In this document: positions 55,333-64,000 of the stretch, piece after piece
Layout of the letters: each line of letters begins with the position of its first letter
How positions within the stretch are numbered: the stretch's first letter is position 1
NCBI GenBank assembly: GCA_936928855.1
Contig: CAKZHZ010000051.1
Coordinates: forward strand, 62,001-126,000
Reading direction: 5' to 3'
DNA: 64,000 nucleotides
From: an uncultured Polycyclovorans sp.
GTDB lineage: Bacteria; Pseudomonadota; Gammaproteobacteria; Nevskiales; Nevskiaceae
Made by a program: the position numbers and the translations under genes
Notes under the pieces: model-generated
What the model was told of the DNA's origin: nothing
The model's database searches: none
Seen by the model: only the letters and a program-made list of their open reading frames with translations

Positions 55333-57587
55333 GGCTCGTACCACACCGGTGAGGCCCAGGCGCGTTCCTCAATGGCGGCAAAGATGTTGCGCCCGGTAAA
55401 GCTGCCGGGGCCGCCCTCGATCAGGCAACAGCCCTCGTGACCGGCCCATGGGCCGGTTTCCGCGAACAGCCCGTTGCTGGCCTGCAGTGCCGCACAGTCG
55501 ACGCCCGCGCTGACACAGCGCTGGGTGCTCCAGCGGCAGCTGGGAATCTCGCGGGCACGTGCATACCAGTACGCATCCCGCGCCGGATCGAAATCCGGGT
55601 CCTGCCAGGTGACGCAGAGCTGCGCCGGATGCTGCGCCGGCAGCACCGAGCAGTCCGGTGCCGGCGGCAGCACGGCATGCGGTGTCCTGACGACCGCTTC
55701 ATAGGCCCGCACCCGCGGCTCACCCTGTCCATCGACAAACCCCTTGACGATATCGAGCGCCTGCAGCGGCAAGCCCGCCTGCGCGCCACCGGGGTCCTGC
55801 ATCGCCCACAGCGTCACGTAGGGTGCGGTCGCCCCGTCGGGTGGCGGCGGCAGGTCGCCTCCCATCACCGCCCCGTCAGCAGGCAGAACAGCCTGCCCGC
55901 CCTCGGCCAGCCGATGGCAGATATCCGCGGGCGGCGGTGTCCACCCGACCTGCATGCGGATCCGCATGCGGGGCCCCGAGGTCCCAAAGCTCTCGCCACG
56001 GTGCAGCGCATCCCAGACGGCCTGACGGGTGTTCTCCGGTGCCCAGACGCCCGCCAGCCCCCCCGGCGAGAAACCCCGGGCACGATCCAGAAAAACCCGG
56101 TTGGTACAGCGCTCCGGATCGGCCGGATCTTCCGGCGCCAGGGCACGGTTGCTGTGATCACAGTCCCAGCTGCCCAGTTGATCATCGGGATCGTTGTCGA
56201 GCACACCGCCGTGCCCGGGAAAGGCCGATTCGCGGACCATGCCCGGCGTGCCGTTGTGGGTATCCGACGAGGCAATGATGCCCTGCCGATAGGGGTTGAC
56301 CCCCAGCATGCCGCGCGCCGCCATGCCCTCCGCCATCGCGTTGCGATAGTAGTCGAGCGGCGCGGTGCAATTGCTGTGCGGGCCGGAAGCACCGTCAACG
56401 CCCACCGTCTCGCATACCGCCACCCGGTTGGTCGGGTCGAAGCGGAGGCTGCAGAAGGCGGGGTCACGCGCGGGGTCGCCACTGCAATACTGCGCGCAGC
56501 CCGGCGGGTCATCCACACTGCCGCTGCAGACGTTCTTCGACAGTTCGAAATCGCAGGTGGTTTCCTCGCCCTGCAGGTACGGGCCCTCGACCCCGGCCGC
56601 ACACTCCGAATTGCCCTTGTGCTGGTAGATCTCCAGCACCCGGTCAAAGCGCCGCCGCAGCTCCGCATCGGCAGCGGTCATGGCAACTCCGTCACGCCCC
56701 GGTGGCAGACCGGTGGCGATATCGCGCGGCAGGAAAAAGCGGCCATCCGACAGATTGCTGCTGTGCGGAATGGTCATCGCCTGACACCCCGCCAGACCAC
56801 CACAGACCTCGTCAAGGTGATCAAACAGCATCCACTCATCGTTGACGTTGTTGTCGATCACACCGGTCAGCGGCGACACCGAATCGAACACCACGTCCGG
56901 CACCTCATCGCCACTGCCACGGAAGATGATGTTCCGGTGCAGCATCTGTCCCCGCTTGTTGGAACTGAACTCATACCCGTGCAGCGTGGTGAACTGGCAG
57001 GGCTCGTTGCGGGCATCGATGAGCACCTGCTGCTGGCGCCAGGTGGAACGATCGATCGGGCTTTCCGAAAGCAGCGACTGCACGATGATCTGCAAGGGGG
57101 TGGTACGCCCCTCGACGAAGGCGCGAATGTCGCCACGGATGCCACCACCGATGATCTCGCATGCCGGGTTGGTTCCCGCCGGCACCGTGCCCCCCAACTC
57201 GCAGAGGGTGTTGAACGCCCCCAGAAACTCGGCGTGGTCGGTGATCGCCACGAAGTCCAGCGGACGATCGATCTGATCAAAGCTGACCGCCGTGTTGGGG
57301 TCGTCATCCCCGCCCGGATAGCCCCCCGGGGCACCGCGCGCAAAATCCAGAGCCTCCTCCGGCCCGTTGATGCTGTTGAAAAAGTACGCATCGAAGGAAT
57401 TGCGGGTGTGCACATGCAGGTCCCCGAACAGCGCGCGCTGCGCACCGGCGGCATGCGGCCCGCAGTCGCCGGCCACCACTTCACCCCCACCCGCCAGTCC
57501 CGCCTCCAGCGGCGTGGAATCCCCGCAGGCGGCCAGCATCACCAGCAGGCCCGCCGCCACCCCTGATTTCCCGATACCTGATCCCAT
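55329..57587 (-). CDS. DUF3604 lipoprotein, PHP-like (copy 1)
   Basis: A 752-residue exported protein with a lipobox LAAC (Cys21). The DUF3604 family has PHP-like metal-binding motifs: FGDLHVHT with His58 and His60, VAITDHAEFLG, and ASSDTHNGTPG. It is rich in cysteines, including a cluster near the middle (TTCDFELSKNVCSGS, GCAQYCSGD), suggesting disulfides outside the cytoplasm. Enzymatic activity is unproven; a metal-dependent phosphoesterase or hydrolase is inferred from fold. An AAAGGAG site precedes the ATG. The HupE-like and isomerase genes lie upstream in the operon. Confidence 0.88.
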   Translation of the reverse strand: MGSGIGKSGVAAGLLVMLAACGDSTPLEAGLAGGGEVVAGDCGPHAAGAQRALFGDLHVHTRNSFDAYFFNSINGPEEALDFARGAPGGYPGGDDDPNTAVSFDQIDRPLDFVAITDHAEFLGAFNTLCELGGTVPAGTNPACEIIGGGIRGDIRAFVEGRTTPLQIIVQSLLSESPIDRSTWRQQQVLIDARNEPCQFTTLHGYEFSSNKRGQMLHRNIIFRGSGDEVPDVVFDSVSPLTGVIDNNVNDEWMLFDHLDEVCGGLAGCQAMTIPHSSNLSDGRFFLPRDIATGLPPGRDGVAMTAADAELRRRFDRVLEIYQHKGNSECAAGVEGPYLQGEETTCDFELSKNVCSGSVDDPPGCAQYCSGDPARDPAFCSLRFDPTNRVAVCETVGVDGASGPHSNCTAPLDYYRNAMAEGMAARGMLGVNPYRQGIIASSDTHNGTPGMVRESAFPGHGGVLDNDPDDQLGSWDCDHSNRALAPEDPADPERCTNRVFLDRARGFSPGGLAGVWAPENTRQAVWDALHRGESFGTSGPRMRIRMQVGWTPPPADICHRLAEGGQAVLPADGAVMGGDLPPPPDGATAPYVTLWAMQDPGGAQAGLPLQALDIVKGFVDGQGEPRVRAYEAVVRTPHAVLPPAPDCSVLPAQHPAQLCVTWQDPDFDPARDAYWYARAREIPSCRWSTQRCVSAGVDCAALQASNGLFAETGPWAGHEGCCLIEGGPGSFTGRNIFAAIEERAWASPVWYEP

Positions 57588-57598
57588 CCTGCACTCCT

Positions 57599-58594
57599 TT
57601 AGCCGTACAGCACCGCCACACTGCGATCCAGCAACCAGGCGGCGGCAATGCCGCCGTAGGCACTCAACATCACCGGCGCCCAGCGCACCGCAGGTGCCGC
57701 CAGACGATGCGCCAACACGGTGAGCATCAACACGAAGGCCAGCTGGCCGGCCTCGATCCCGAGATTGAACGCCGCCAGTGCCCACACGCGGGCCCCGTCG
57801 GGCAATCCGGTCGCTGCCAGCGCGCCGGCGAAGCCGAAGCCGTGCAACAGTCCGAACGCGAACGCGATACCCGCTGGCCAGCGCTGGGCCGCCCCCGCCT
57901 GCGGACGGGCCAGCTCCACGGCCAGCAATAGGATGGAGGCAGCGATGCTCGCCTCCACAGCGCCACCGGGCAGGGACCATCCCCCGAGGGCGGCGCCTGC
58001 CAGCGTGATGGAATGCGCGGCAGTAAATGCCGTGATGGTGGTCACCAGTTGGCGCCAGCCGGCGCCGCTGCGCCGCCACAATGCCCACAGGCCGAGCACG
58101 AACAACAGGTGATCCGGCCCCAGCAGAATGTGGTGCACGCCCAGCGCAAGGTAATGGGCGACCGGTGGCGGCACCGCCTGATCCGGCGCCCAGTGAGATC
58201 GTTCACGCGACAGCACGACGTGGATCGGCTCGTCCCGCAACGGCACCACCTGCAACACGGCATCCGGCAGGGTCAGCGCAAACCCACTGAGACCGATCCC
58301 GTCGACCAGCCCCTCGCTACAGCGAAGGCGCCAGTGGACGACGACACTGTCCTCGGCGGGCTGACTGACCGGCTCCCCCAGACGGCGGCAACGCGTCGGC
58401 CATACGGGCGTCAGCGGTGCCAGACCGCCATCGGCGCGTGCCGGCAGCCGCAGGCGGCTGTCCCAATGGTGATCGTCGAGCTGCACCCACTGCCAATGGG
58501 CGCTGTCCATGGTGTGCGCCGAAACCGACGCCCCCGACAGCGCCAGCCCCAGGGCGACCAGTCCCCGCAGCCCCATGCGGCGGCGCTCAGTCAT
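57599..58594 (-). CDS. HupE/UreJ-like membrane protein (copy 1)
   Basis: A 331-residue membrane protein: signal peptide (cleavage near SVSA-HTM), a periplasmic beta-rich domain of about 110 residues, then six or more transmembrane helices. Conserved membrane motifs are LGVHHILLGPDHLLFVLGL, HGFGFAGAL and FNLGIEAGQ, the HupE/UreJ_2 pattern; the invariant His and Asp could bind a metal. True HupE and UreJ carry nickel, but no hydrogenase or urease genes are here. The ATG at 58594 overlaps the isomerase stop by 8 bases. Confidence 0.85.
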   Translation of the reverse strand: MTERRRMGLRGLVALGLALSGASVSAHTMDSAHWQWVQLDDHHWDSRLRLPARADGGLAPLTPVWPTRCRRLGEPVSQPAEDSVVVHWRLRCSEGLVDGIGLSGFALTLPDAVLQVVPLRDEPIHVVLSRERSHWAPDQAVPPPVAHYLALGVHHILLGPDHLLFVLGLWALWRRSGAGWRQLVTTITAFTAAHSITLAGAALGGWSLPGGAVEASIAASILLLAVELARPQAGAAQRWPAGIAFAFGLLHGFGFAGALAATGLPDGARVWALAAFNLGIEAGQLAFVLMLTVLAHRLAAPAVRWAPVMLSAYGGIAAAWLLDRSVAVLYG

Positions 58595-59387
58595 TGCGCG
58601 GCCCCGCCGGGACGACCGCGCCATGCGCGTTCATCAGCCGCTCGACAGCCACCTCGGTCAGTCGGGCCCGTTCCGCCAGCAGCCAGTCCTGCAACGCTCG
58701 CTGACGCACGCCCTCCACGTCGACCTGGCGCAGTACGCGCCCCCGCACACGGACGAAATGCAGGCCCAATGCGGACGTGAGCGGCCCCTGCCAGCCCCCT
58801 TCCGGCAGCGCTGCCAGGTGGTGCGCCAGGGGCGTCCCGAACAGCCGCTCGAGGTCGCGGAACTGGGCACCCCGCAGCGCCACCCCTGCCGGATGGGGAT
58901 CACTCAGGCCGGCGAGACCGGCCCCACCCGGCGCAGTCAGCAACGGCGCGATCCGCACCGCCTCCGCCTGCAGATCCGGCGGACGACTCCCTCGTGAGAG
59001 AAAGACGTGATCGAGGTCGATGCGCTCGACTCCACCGTAGCGGGCCGGTTGCCGGTCGATAAAGGCCTGCAGCGTGGCATCCTCCGGCGGCGTCACGGTC
59101 ACCGAGGTCTCCAGCAGGGCGCGCATCTTCTGCGCCAGTCGCCGGCGCACGATGAGATCCCCCTCGCCCAGACCGCGCTGTCGCGCCTCGCGATAGAGCA
59201 CTTCCTCTTCCAGCCATTGGCGCGCCAGGGTCGTGTCGTCGGTAACGGGTGGGTGCAGAGGCGGGGGTTGCCGTCGCAGGGCGTCCACCCCGAACAGTAC
59301 GGCCCCCAGCAGGACAAACCACAGCAATGCGTGACGCTGCAGCACGTGGCTGAGAGCCTCCAGCAGCCGTGCGAAGGGCTTCGCCAC
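58587..59387 (-). CDS. Membrane-anchored parvulin-type peptidylprolyl isomerase
   Basis: A 266-residue protein with one N-terminal transmembrane helix (about 19-36) and an exported SurA/PrsA-like body: WLEEEVLYREARQRGLGEGD is the chaperone-domain start and a PpiC-type region follows (about 115-215; HVFLSRGSR, FRDLERLFG, WQGPLTSALGLHFVRV). The order isomerase-HupE-DUF3604 suggests it folds the two exported partners. The parvulin active-site residues are only partly recognisable, so catalysis is uncertain. Confidence 0.82.
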   Translation of the reverse strand: MAKPFARLLEALSHVLQRHALLWFVLLGAVLFGVDALRRQPPPLHPPVTDDTTLARQWLEEEVLYREARQRGLGEGDLIVRRRLAQKMRALLETSVTVTPPEDATLQAFIDRQPARYGGVERIDLDHVFLSRGSRPPDLQAEAVRIAPLLTAPGGAGLAGLSDPHPAGVALRGAQFRDLERLFGTPLAHHLAALPEGGWQGPLTSALGLHFVRVRGRVLRQVDVEGVRQRALQDWLLAERARLTEVAVERLMNAHGAVVPAGPRND

Positions 59388-60461
59388 CTAGAATTGCTCC
59401 ACCGTCACGACATCCACTCCTGCCGGCAGGTGGGCCCAGGTGCCGTCGCGACCCACCGTGACGCCACCGTCGTAAACCTCGTCGACACCGGCAAGAAACA
59501 GCGCCTCCAGGCGGCGCAGCGGCAGCGCCGGCACGATGTGGTAGTACAGCAGGTGGGTCACGTCCGCCTCGGCCGCCACCTCAGCCGCTTCCACCGGGGT
59601 CGCGTGATAGGTATGAATGTCCCGCGTGATCTGCGCCATGTGATCAACGCGCGCCTGCGTCGCACCGGCCGTCATCACCTCGACCAGCTGCGGGGCGAGC
59701 GCCTCATGCACCAGCAGATCCGCTCCCCGGGCAAACCGGGTGAGCGCGGCAGACTTCACGGTATCGCCCGAAATCACCACGCTGCGCCCCCGATAGTCCA
59801 CCCGGTAGGCGACCGCCGGCACGATGGGCGGATGCGCCACCGTCACCGCGGTCACGACCAGACCGGCACCCTCGAACACCACCTCGACCGCCGCGTCCGG
59901 TGGACTGTCGAAGGGGACCGCGATCCCCCCGGCACCGCCCGTTGGAATCACCTCGGGCCCGTGGTGCGCCACCCGATATCCGGCATCCAGCGCATAGGCT
60001 TCGTTGAATCCGTCCACCACCCGCGCCACACCTTCGGGCCCGTGAACGGGCACGGGCTGATCGTGATGCCCCCCTGCCCAGCGCTGCATGAACAGCTCGC
60101 CGAGCCCGTCGATGTGATCGGAATGGAAATGGGTGAGAAAGACCCGCTCGATCCGACCGGGGCCGATACCGCGTGCCATGAGGTTGCGCACGCTGCCCGC
60201 TCCGGCATCGAAGATGAAAATCCTGCCATCGGCGATCACCGCCACACAGGGCCCGCTGCGATGCGGGTCCGGGATCGGCGACCCGGCGCCGCACAACACC
60301 ACATCCAGACCATCGCCAAAGCGCGACATCGCAGCACCCGACAAGGTGTCGCTGACCCGCTGCTGCATCAACCGCAACAACAGGTGATCCCCCCAGAGGA
60401 TGCCCGCCACCGCGAGCACCGCAGCCACCCCTGCCAATCCCCACAACGCGCGCTTAACCAT
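59388..60461 (-). CDS. Metallo-beta-lactamase-fold hydrolase, membrane-anchored or exported
   Basis: A 357-residue protein with an N-terminal hydrophobic segment (about 5-22) and an MBL fold: LTHFHSDHIDG supplies the zinc ligands HxHxDH, SGDTVKS gives the bridging Asp, and LLYYHIVP the last His. The layout is like tRNase Z/arylsulfatase-type MBL enzymes with GAGSPIPDPHRSGPCVAV near the start. The ATG at 60461 overlaps the DUF3604 copy 2 stop by 8 bases. The hydrophobic leader places it in the periplasm. Substrate unknown. Confidence 0.87.
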   Translation of the reverse strand: MVKRALWGLAGVAAVLAVAGILWGDHLLLRLMQQRVSDTLSGAAMSRFGDGLDVVLCGAGSPIPDPHRSGPCVAVIADGRIFIFDAGAGSVRNLMARGIGPGRIERVFLTHFHSDHIDGLGELFMQRWAGGHHDQPVPVHGPEGVARVVDGFNEAYALDAGYRVAHHGPEVIPTGGAGGIAVPFDSPPDAAVEVVFEGAGLVVTAVTVAHPPIVPAVAYRVDYRGRSVVISGDTVKSAALTRFARGADLLVHEALAPQLVEVMTAGATQARVDHMAQITRDIHTYHATPVEAAEVAAEADVTHLLYYHIVPALPLRRLEALFLAGVDEVYDGGVTVGRDGTWAHLPAGVDVVTVEQF

Positions 60462-62724
60462 GATCGTCACTGTCGGCGCCCAGCGCCCCTCCCCGGTCCT
60501 GAATGAAGATGGGTGAGCTCCAGGCACGGTGCTCGGCCGGCGCCTGACAATCGTCATCGGGCGGCGTGCGGTTGTCGCCAAAGCAGGGTTTCACGGCGAT
60601 GCATTGCCCCTGCGCGTCGTGCTCACAGCGCAATCCGGCGGCGTTGACCGTGGCGCTGGGGCGCTGGATGGCGCGGACGTAGTACAGGGCTTCGCGACCG
60701 ACGCGACGCGGATCCGGATCGGCAAACTCGACCGTGCATCCGCGCGGATCGCCGCTACAGGGAAAGACCTGCCAGGGGTCCTCGATCAGGTCACCCACCT
60801 CCTCGTCCGGATGGGCCTGCGGCAGGATGCGCACCACTTCGATCCGGTCCAGCACCTGACGGCGATCGGTCGGGTTGTAGCACTCTCCGCGACAGAGGCG
60901 TTCCACCGCGTCCACCCCCAGGCCGGTCAGACTCTGCTCCGGACACCCCGGCGCCTGTTCGAAGGCGCCGACCGCCCGCACCCGAAAGCGGGGCACGCCC
61001 TCGGCCTCCACCACCGACCCCATCGGCGCTTCGCGCCCCTCGTCGCCCAACAGGTCGAACCACAGCAGAATGCGCTCGCCCGAGGTGGCGTAGACCTGGC
61101 GTCGCTGCAGCGCCTCCCAGATGGCGTCTCGGGATCGTCCGGCACTGTGAACCGCCGCCAGCCCCCCGGCAAAGAAATAGGACTGCACACGCTCACTTTC
61201 GGCCACCTGCAGGAAGTTGAAACGACTGGCCTGCAGATCGAACGGCTGACTCCGGGCAGCGGTTCCCTTGGGGCGCGGCGCCTCGACGAACACCTTGCGA
61301 ACCTGGCCTTCCTGACCATAGACATCCGTGATGCCCTTGCGGTCGTGGTGCTTGAAACCGGTGCCGGGACGGGCGGAATGATTGTCGCTGGAACCGATGA
61401 AGCCAAAGCGGAAACGCAAGGGGTCCTCGCCCGCCTCATCCACTTCGTCGAAGTTGGAGATCGCCAGCGCGTACTGCACCGAGTTGGTCGGCCGGTGATT
61501 GAACGCCGGCAGGAAGCAGTCACGGCATTGCCCGGCGTCCAGCCAGTCCTCAGGCCGGTTGCCGGGCACCGTATGGTGCCCGGCGATACCGGCGGCGAGC
61601 GCGTGTTGGCGCGCCTCCACCACGCGTTGTTCGCAGATTTCGGTCGGCAGCTCTCCACAGCGCTGGCGAATGATTTCGCCCGCCTGCCAGCAGCTGGGCA
61701 GGTAATCATCGGTCGGTTCCGGACAGACCGCCGCGCCGTCGGCATCGAAGGCGATCTCGCGCCACTGGCGATAGCTCTCGGCGCTGCCATGGCCGGAGTA
61801 AACCTCGATCAGGCGCTGTGTGTCGGGGTCGTGGTGACGCCGGGTGAGCTGCTTGTCCCAACTGCTTCCGGGGGGCGTGTAGAAACCCCAGGTGTTGCCA
61901 TGCGGAATCACCAGACGCTCGTACCCCCAGTCGTCCAGCTTGGCGAACAGTTCTTCCGGCGTGGTTGCGAACTCCGAGCAATCGGCGGGCAGCGCACGCA
62001 CCGGCACGTCCACCTCACAGATTGGCTGGGCACGCAGCAGGCGCATCTTCTCGTGCTGGTTGAACTGCGACTGGCGATTGGCGAAATCGGTGTACGGCCC
62101 CAGCGCGTCCTGCCACAGCGGGCGTCGGCTGCGCATGGCGGTGGCGGCCACGCCACCCGCACCGATCGGACGGGCCGGCACTGCATCATCATCGGTTCCG
62201 CGGAAAATCACGTTCTTGTGACCGTAGTGGGTTTCCGGCGTGTAACCCATCTGGGTCCACTCCCAGCCCAGAAATGTCACGAGGTCGGGGTCGGCTGGAT
62301 CGCCAGCCGCAGCGTTGCACTGTCGTACCACCGCCTTGAGGTCGGACCAGTGGCGCGCTGTGAGGGACTCGGCATGCTCGGTACTGGCCCAGAAATCCAG
62401 CGACGCGCAATGGCGCGCATAGTCACAGGCCTCCGCCGGCGGGTGCACCCCCTCGCCGCCGAAGATCGGCAGACTCCAGGCGAACGCGTCAACCGAAAAC
62501 GTCGTATGAACATGGAGGTCACCGAACAGAATCTGTGTCTCCGGCGTCTCCCCCGACAGCGACCGCAGAGCACGCTGCTGACGCTGCACACGTTCGAGGA
62601 CCGCTTCCGCCGGCACGGTCTGTCCCACCTGTGTTCCGCGATGTTCCGGCTGCGGGCGGCGATCCCACCAGACCCCCGCAACGACCGCACCCAGCACAAT
62701 GGCAATGACGATTTTCCGTTTCAT
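60454..62724 (-). CDS. DUF3604 membrane-anchored protein, PHP-like (copy 2)
   Basis: A 756-residue protein anchored by an N-terminal transmembrane helix (about 4-20) rather than a lipobox. DUF3604 motifs: FGDLHVHT (His71, His73), ASTEHAESL where copy 1 has TDHAEF, LVIPHGNTWGF and GSSDNHSARPG. Many cysteines again suggest disulfides. It is only distantly similar to copy 1, so the duplication is old. The ATG at 62724 is preceded by GGAAGGG; the frame upstream adds 11 residues. The HupE-like copy 2 gene lies 51 bases upstream. Confidence 0.88.
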   Translation of the reverse strand: MKRKIVIAIVLGAVVAGVWWDRRPQPEHRGTQVGQTVPAEAVLERVQRQQRALRSLSGETPETQILFGDLHVHTTFSVDAFAWSLPIFGGEGVHPPAEACDYARHCASLDFWASTEHAESLTARHWSDLKAVVRQCNAAAGDPADPDLVTFLGWEWTQMGYTPETHYGHKNVIFRGTDDDAVPARPIGAGGVAATAMRSRRPLWQDALGPYTDFANRQSQFNQHEKMRLLRAQPICEVDVPVRALPADCSEFATTPEELFAKLDDWGYERLVIPHGNTWGFYTPPGSSWDKQLTRRHHDPDTQRLIEVYSGHGSAESYRQWREIAFDADGAAVCPEPTDDYLPSCWQAGEIIRQRCGELPTEICEQRVVEARQHALAAGIAGHHTVPGNRPEDWLDAGQCRDCFLPAFNHRPTNSVQYALAISNFDEVDEAGEDPLRFRFGFIGSSDNHSARPGTGFKHHDRKGITDVYGQEGQVRKVFVEAPRPKGTAARSQPFDLQASRFNFLQVAESERVQSYFFAGGLAAVHSAGRSRDAIWEALQRRQVYATSGERILLWFDLLGDEGREAPMGSVVEAEGVPRFRVRAVGAFEQAPGCPEQSLTGLGVDAVERLCRGECYNPTDRRQVLDRIEVVRILPQAHPDEEVGDLIEDPWQVFPCSGDPRGCTVEFADPDPRRVGREALYYVRAIQRPSATVNAAGLRCEHDAQGQCIAVKPCFGDNRTPPDDDCQAPAEHRAWSSPIFIQDRGGALGADSDDHG

Positions 62725-62775
62725 CAGACCCTTCCCCCCAAACCCCTTCGGTTGCACGGCAGCCGGCGACAGGCG

Positions 62776-63954
62776 CTAGCCCGACAGGCGCGACACCCAC
62801 CAGAAACTCCCCACCATCAGCGCCGCCAGGCCCAGGGCATGGCGTAGCCCCTCCTCCGCCCGCGGCCACCGTGCCACCCCGGCCAGCAACGGCCAGAGCA
62901 GGGCGATCACGGCCAGCTGCCCGAGTTCCACGCCCAGGTTGAACCCGAACAGCGCCGTCAGCAGCAGCGACCGCGGCACCGAGAGGTCGAGCATCTCGCC
63001 GGCAAAGCCGAGGCCATGTACCAGGCCGAACCCGAACACCAGGAGCAGGCGCAACCGCAATGGCCGGGCGCTGCGCCTGAGCAAGGCGAAGTAGCAGGCG
63101 GTGAACATCAGCAGCCCCGCCAGCATCGCGAGCGGCAGGCGCGGCCACAGCGCGACGCCCGACACCCCCAGCGCCGCCAGCAGTAGCCACGGCACCCCGG
63201 GGTCACGGCCGGCGCGCGCCCACAGGTGCTCTGCGGCGACCAGCACGATCGACAGCCCGATCAACGCTTCCACCCAGCCGCTGTGAACCTGCACCCATCC
63301 CAGCGACGCCGCCACCAGGGTGAGGCTGTGGGCAAGGGTGAAGGTGCTGGCGAGCACGATCACCTCCCGCAGCCCGGTCGCCAGCATCAACAGCAACAGC
63401 ACGAACACCAGGTGATCGGCGCCGCTGAGGATGTGTCCGACGCCCACCTTGAGATACGACACCAGTCCCGCCGCTGGCGCGGGCACGTTGCCCGATACTG
63501 GCAGCACCGGATCGGCGAAACCGAGGGCCCGTTGCACCTGCGTACCGTTCTCCGACGCCACGCTGACCAGGTGCAGGTGAGCGGGCGCAACCGCCTCCAG
63601 CAGCCGGGTACGCACTGCCGTCGGCGGCCCGTCACAGCGCGACGACCACTGCACCTGAATCCAGCCGTCGTCACCACTGCGGCCCCGCACGTGCTCGGGC
63701 TGACAGGGACCGGCAGCCGACCACAGCTGCAGATCCGCCGCCACCTGGGCGGCGACCCGGGCGTCGTAGTCCGGCGTCGTGCGCGGGTCCAGCGCCAACC
63801 GGCTGAGGTCGAGATGCGACACCCGCGCCCGCGCCTCGCCGCCGTCGTCGCCCAGCTGCCAGTGGGCATAGGACAGACTGCGGGTGTGTGCTTCGGCACC
63901 TGCTGCCGCGAGCAAGACCAATACGCCGAGCAGCGCGGGCCGGATTCCGCTCAT
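62776..63954 (-). CDS. HupE/UreJ-like membrane protein (copy 2)
   Basis: A 392-residue membrane protein: signal peptide (cleavage near AEA-HTR), a periplasmic domain of about 140 residues, then about seven transmembrane helices. The same motifs as copy 1 appear: VGVGHILSGADHLVFVLLL, HGLGFAGEM and FNLGVELGQ. The mature protein would begin with His, as in copy 1 (both SA/EA-HT), a possible N-terminal metal ligand. Its start overlaps the stop of the preceding partial gene (ATGA). Confidence 0.86.
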   Translation of the reverse strand: MSGIRPALLGVLVLLAAAGAEAHTRSLSYAHWQLGDDGGEARARVSHLDLSRLALDPRTTPDYDARVAAQVAADLQLWSAAGPCQPEHVRGRSGDDGWIQVQWSSRCDGPPTAVRTRLLEAVAPAHLHLVSVASENGTQVQRALGFADPVLPVSGNVPAPAAGLVSYLKVGVGHILSGADHLVFVLLLLMLATGLREVIVLASTFTLAHSLTLVAASLGWVQVHSGWVEALIGLSIVLVAAEHLWARAGRDPGVPWLLLAALGVSGVALWPRLPLAMLAGLLMFTACYFALLRRSARPLRLRLLLVFGFGLVHGLGFAGEMLDLSVPRSLLLTALFGFNLGVELGQLAVIALLWPLLAGVARWPRAEEGLRHALGLAALMVGSFWWVSRLSG

Positions 63955-64000
63955 GGCGCCAGCGTCACCGGATACTGCTGGCGCAGGGAGCGCAACAGTG
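63951..64000 (-). CDS. C-terminal fragment of a gene running off the window
   Basis: Only the last 16 codons are inside the window (encoding LLRSLRQQYPVTLAP before TGA). The stop overlaps the HupE-like copy 2 start. By analogy with copy 1, where an isomerase gene precedes HupE, and because parvulin-like proteins in such operons often end in a similar basic-Tyr-Val strand, it may be a second peptidylprolyl isomerase. Sixteen residues are too few to prove it. Confidence 0.45.
   Translation of the reverse strand, partial: LLRSLRQQYPVTLAP

Noticed and set aside
60529..62847. Long open frame antisense to DUF3604 copy 2 (and a similar one at 55437-57566 antisense to copy 1)
   Set aside because: Codon pattern mirrors the conserved sense genes; no homology or ribosome-binding site is seen.

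Overview
The window is about 64 kb of high-GC chromosomal DNA from a gammaproteobacterium. The markers are secB-grxC next to gpsA, ampDE, rppH, ubiE-ubiJ-ubiB, hslVU, dapF-DUF484-xerC, and a trxA-rho pair divergent from rhlB. A wax ester synthase, DUF1302/DUF1329 proteins, duplicated DUF3604 proteins and several glutathione-S-transferase-like proteins suggest a lipid- or hydrocarbon-adapted lineage such as Nevskiales/Solimonadaceae. That placement is inference. I see no rRNA, tRNA, CRISPR array, insertion sequence or prophage.

The first 38 kb is mostly core genome. 0-4 kb is a methyl-cycle block (metK, ahcY, metF) interrupted by a small four-helix-bundle gene lying between inverted arrays of a 7-bp repeat; one array supplies the N-terminal codons of MetF. 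4-7.5 kb holds rho and trxA, divergent from rhlB. 7.5-14.4 kb holds a GNAT/RimK-like pair, a glycosyltransferase, a fatty acid desaturase with a DesT/FabR-like operator, rppH and two phosphatases. 14.4-19.2 kb is a vitamin B12 block: a cobalamin riboswitch, a BtuB-like receptor, a beta-propeller lipoprotein, a cobalamin adenosyltransferase, and a convergent BtuF-like binding protein that ends the ampDE operon. 20.7-29 kb has an M16 protease, gpsA-secB-grxC-rhodanese, envC and ctpA. 29-37.8 kb, all on the minus strand, runs dapF, DUF484, xerC, hslVU (behind a clear sigma-32-type promoter), DUF971 and the ubiquinone genes, ending in a FabH-like ketosynthase.

From 38 kb the content is more accessory: an orphan ParM-like actin, a wax ester synthase/diacylglycerol acyltransferase divergent from an aldehyde dehydrogenase, a lipoprotein Ntn acylase, and malic enzyme with an AEC transporter. 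Next comes a TetR-centred locus (47.9-54.2 kb) of two GST-fold genes, the regulator, and divergent DUF1329 and DUF1302 genes. Three near-identical 15-bp sites lie in its three promoter regions, so I propose one small regulon.

The last 10 kb is one tightly overlapping minus-strand operon that continues past the window edge. It holds a partial gene, HupE/UreJ-like protein 2, DUF3604 protein 2, a metallo-beta-lactamase-fold protein, a parvulin-type prolyl isomerase, HupE/UreJ-like protein 1, DUF3604 protein 1 and a long GST-like protein. The HupE-DUF3604 pair occurs twice. This repeated module of a membrane protein, a cysteine-rich exported PHP-like protein and a folding catalyst has no function I know of, and is the best candidate here for an undescribed system.
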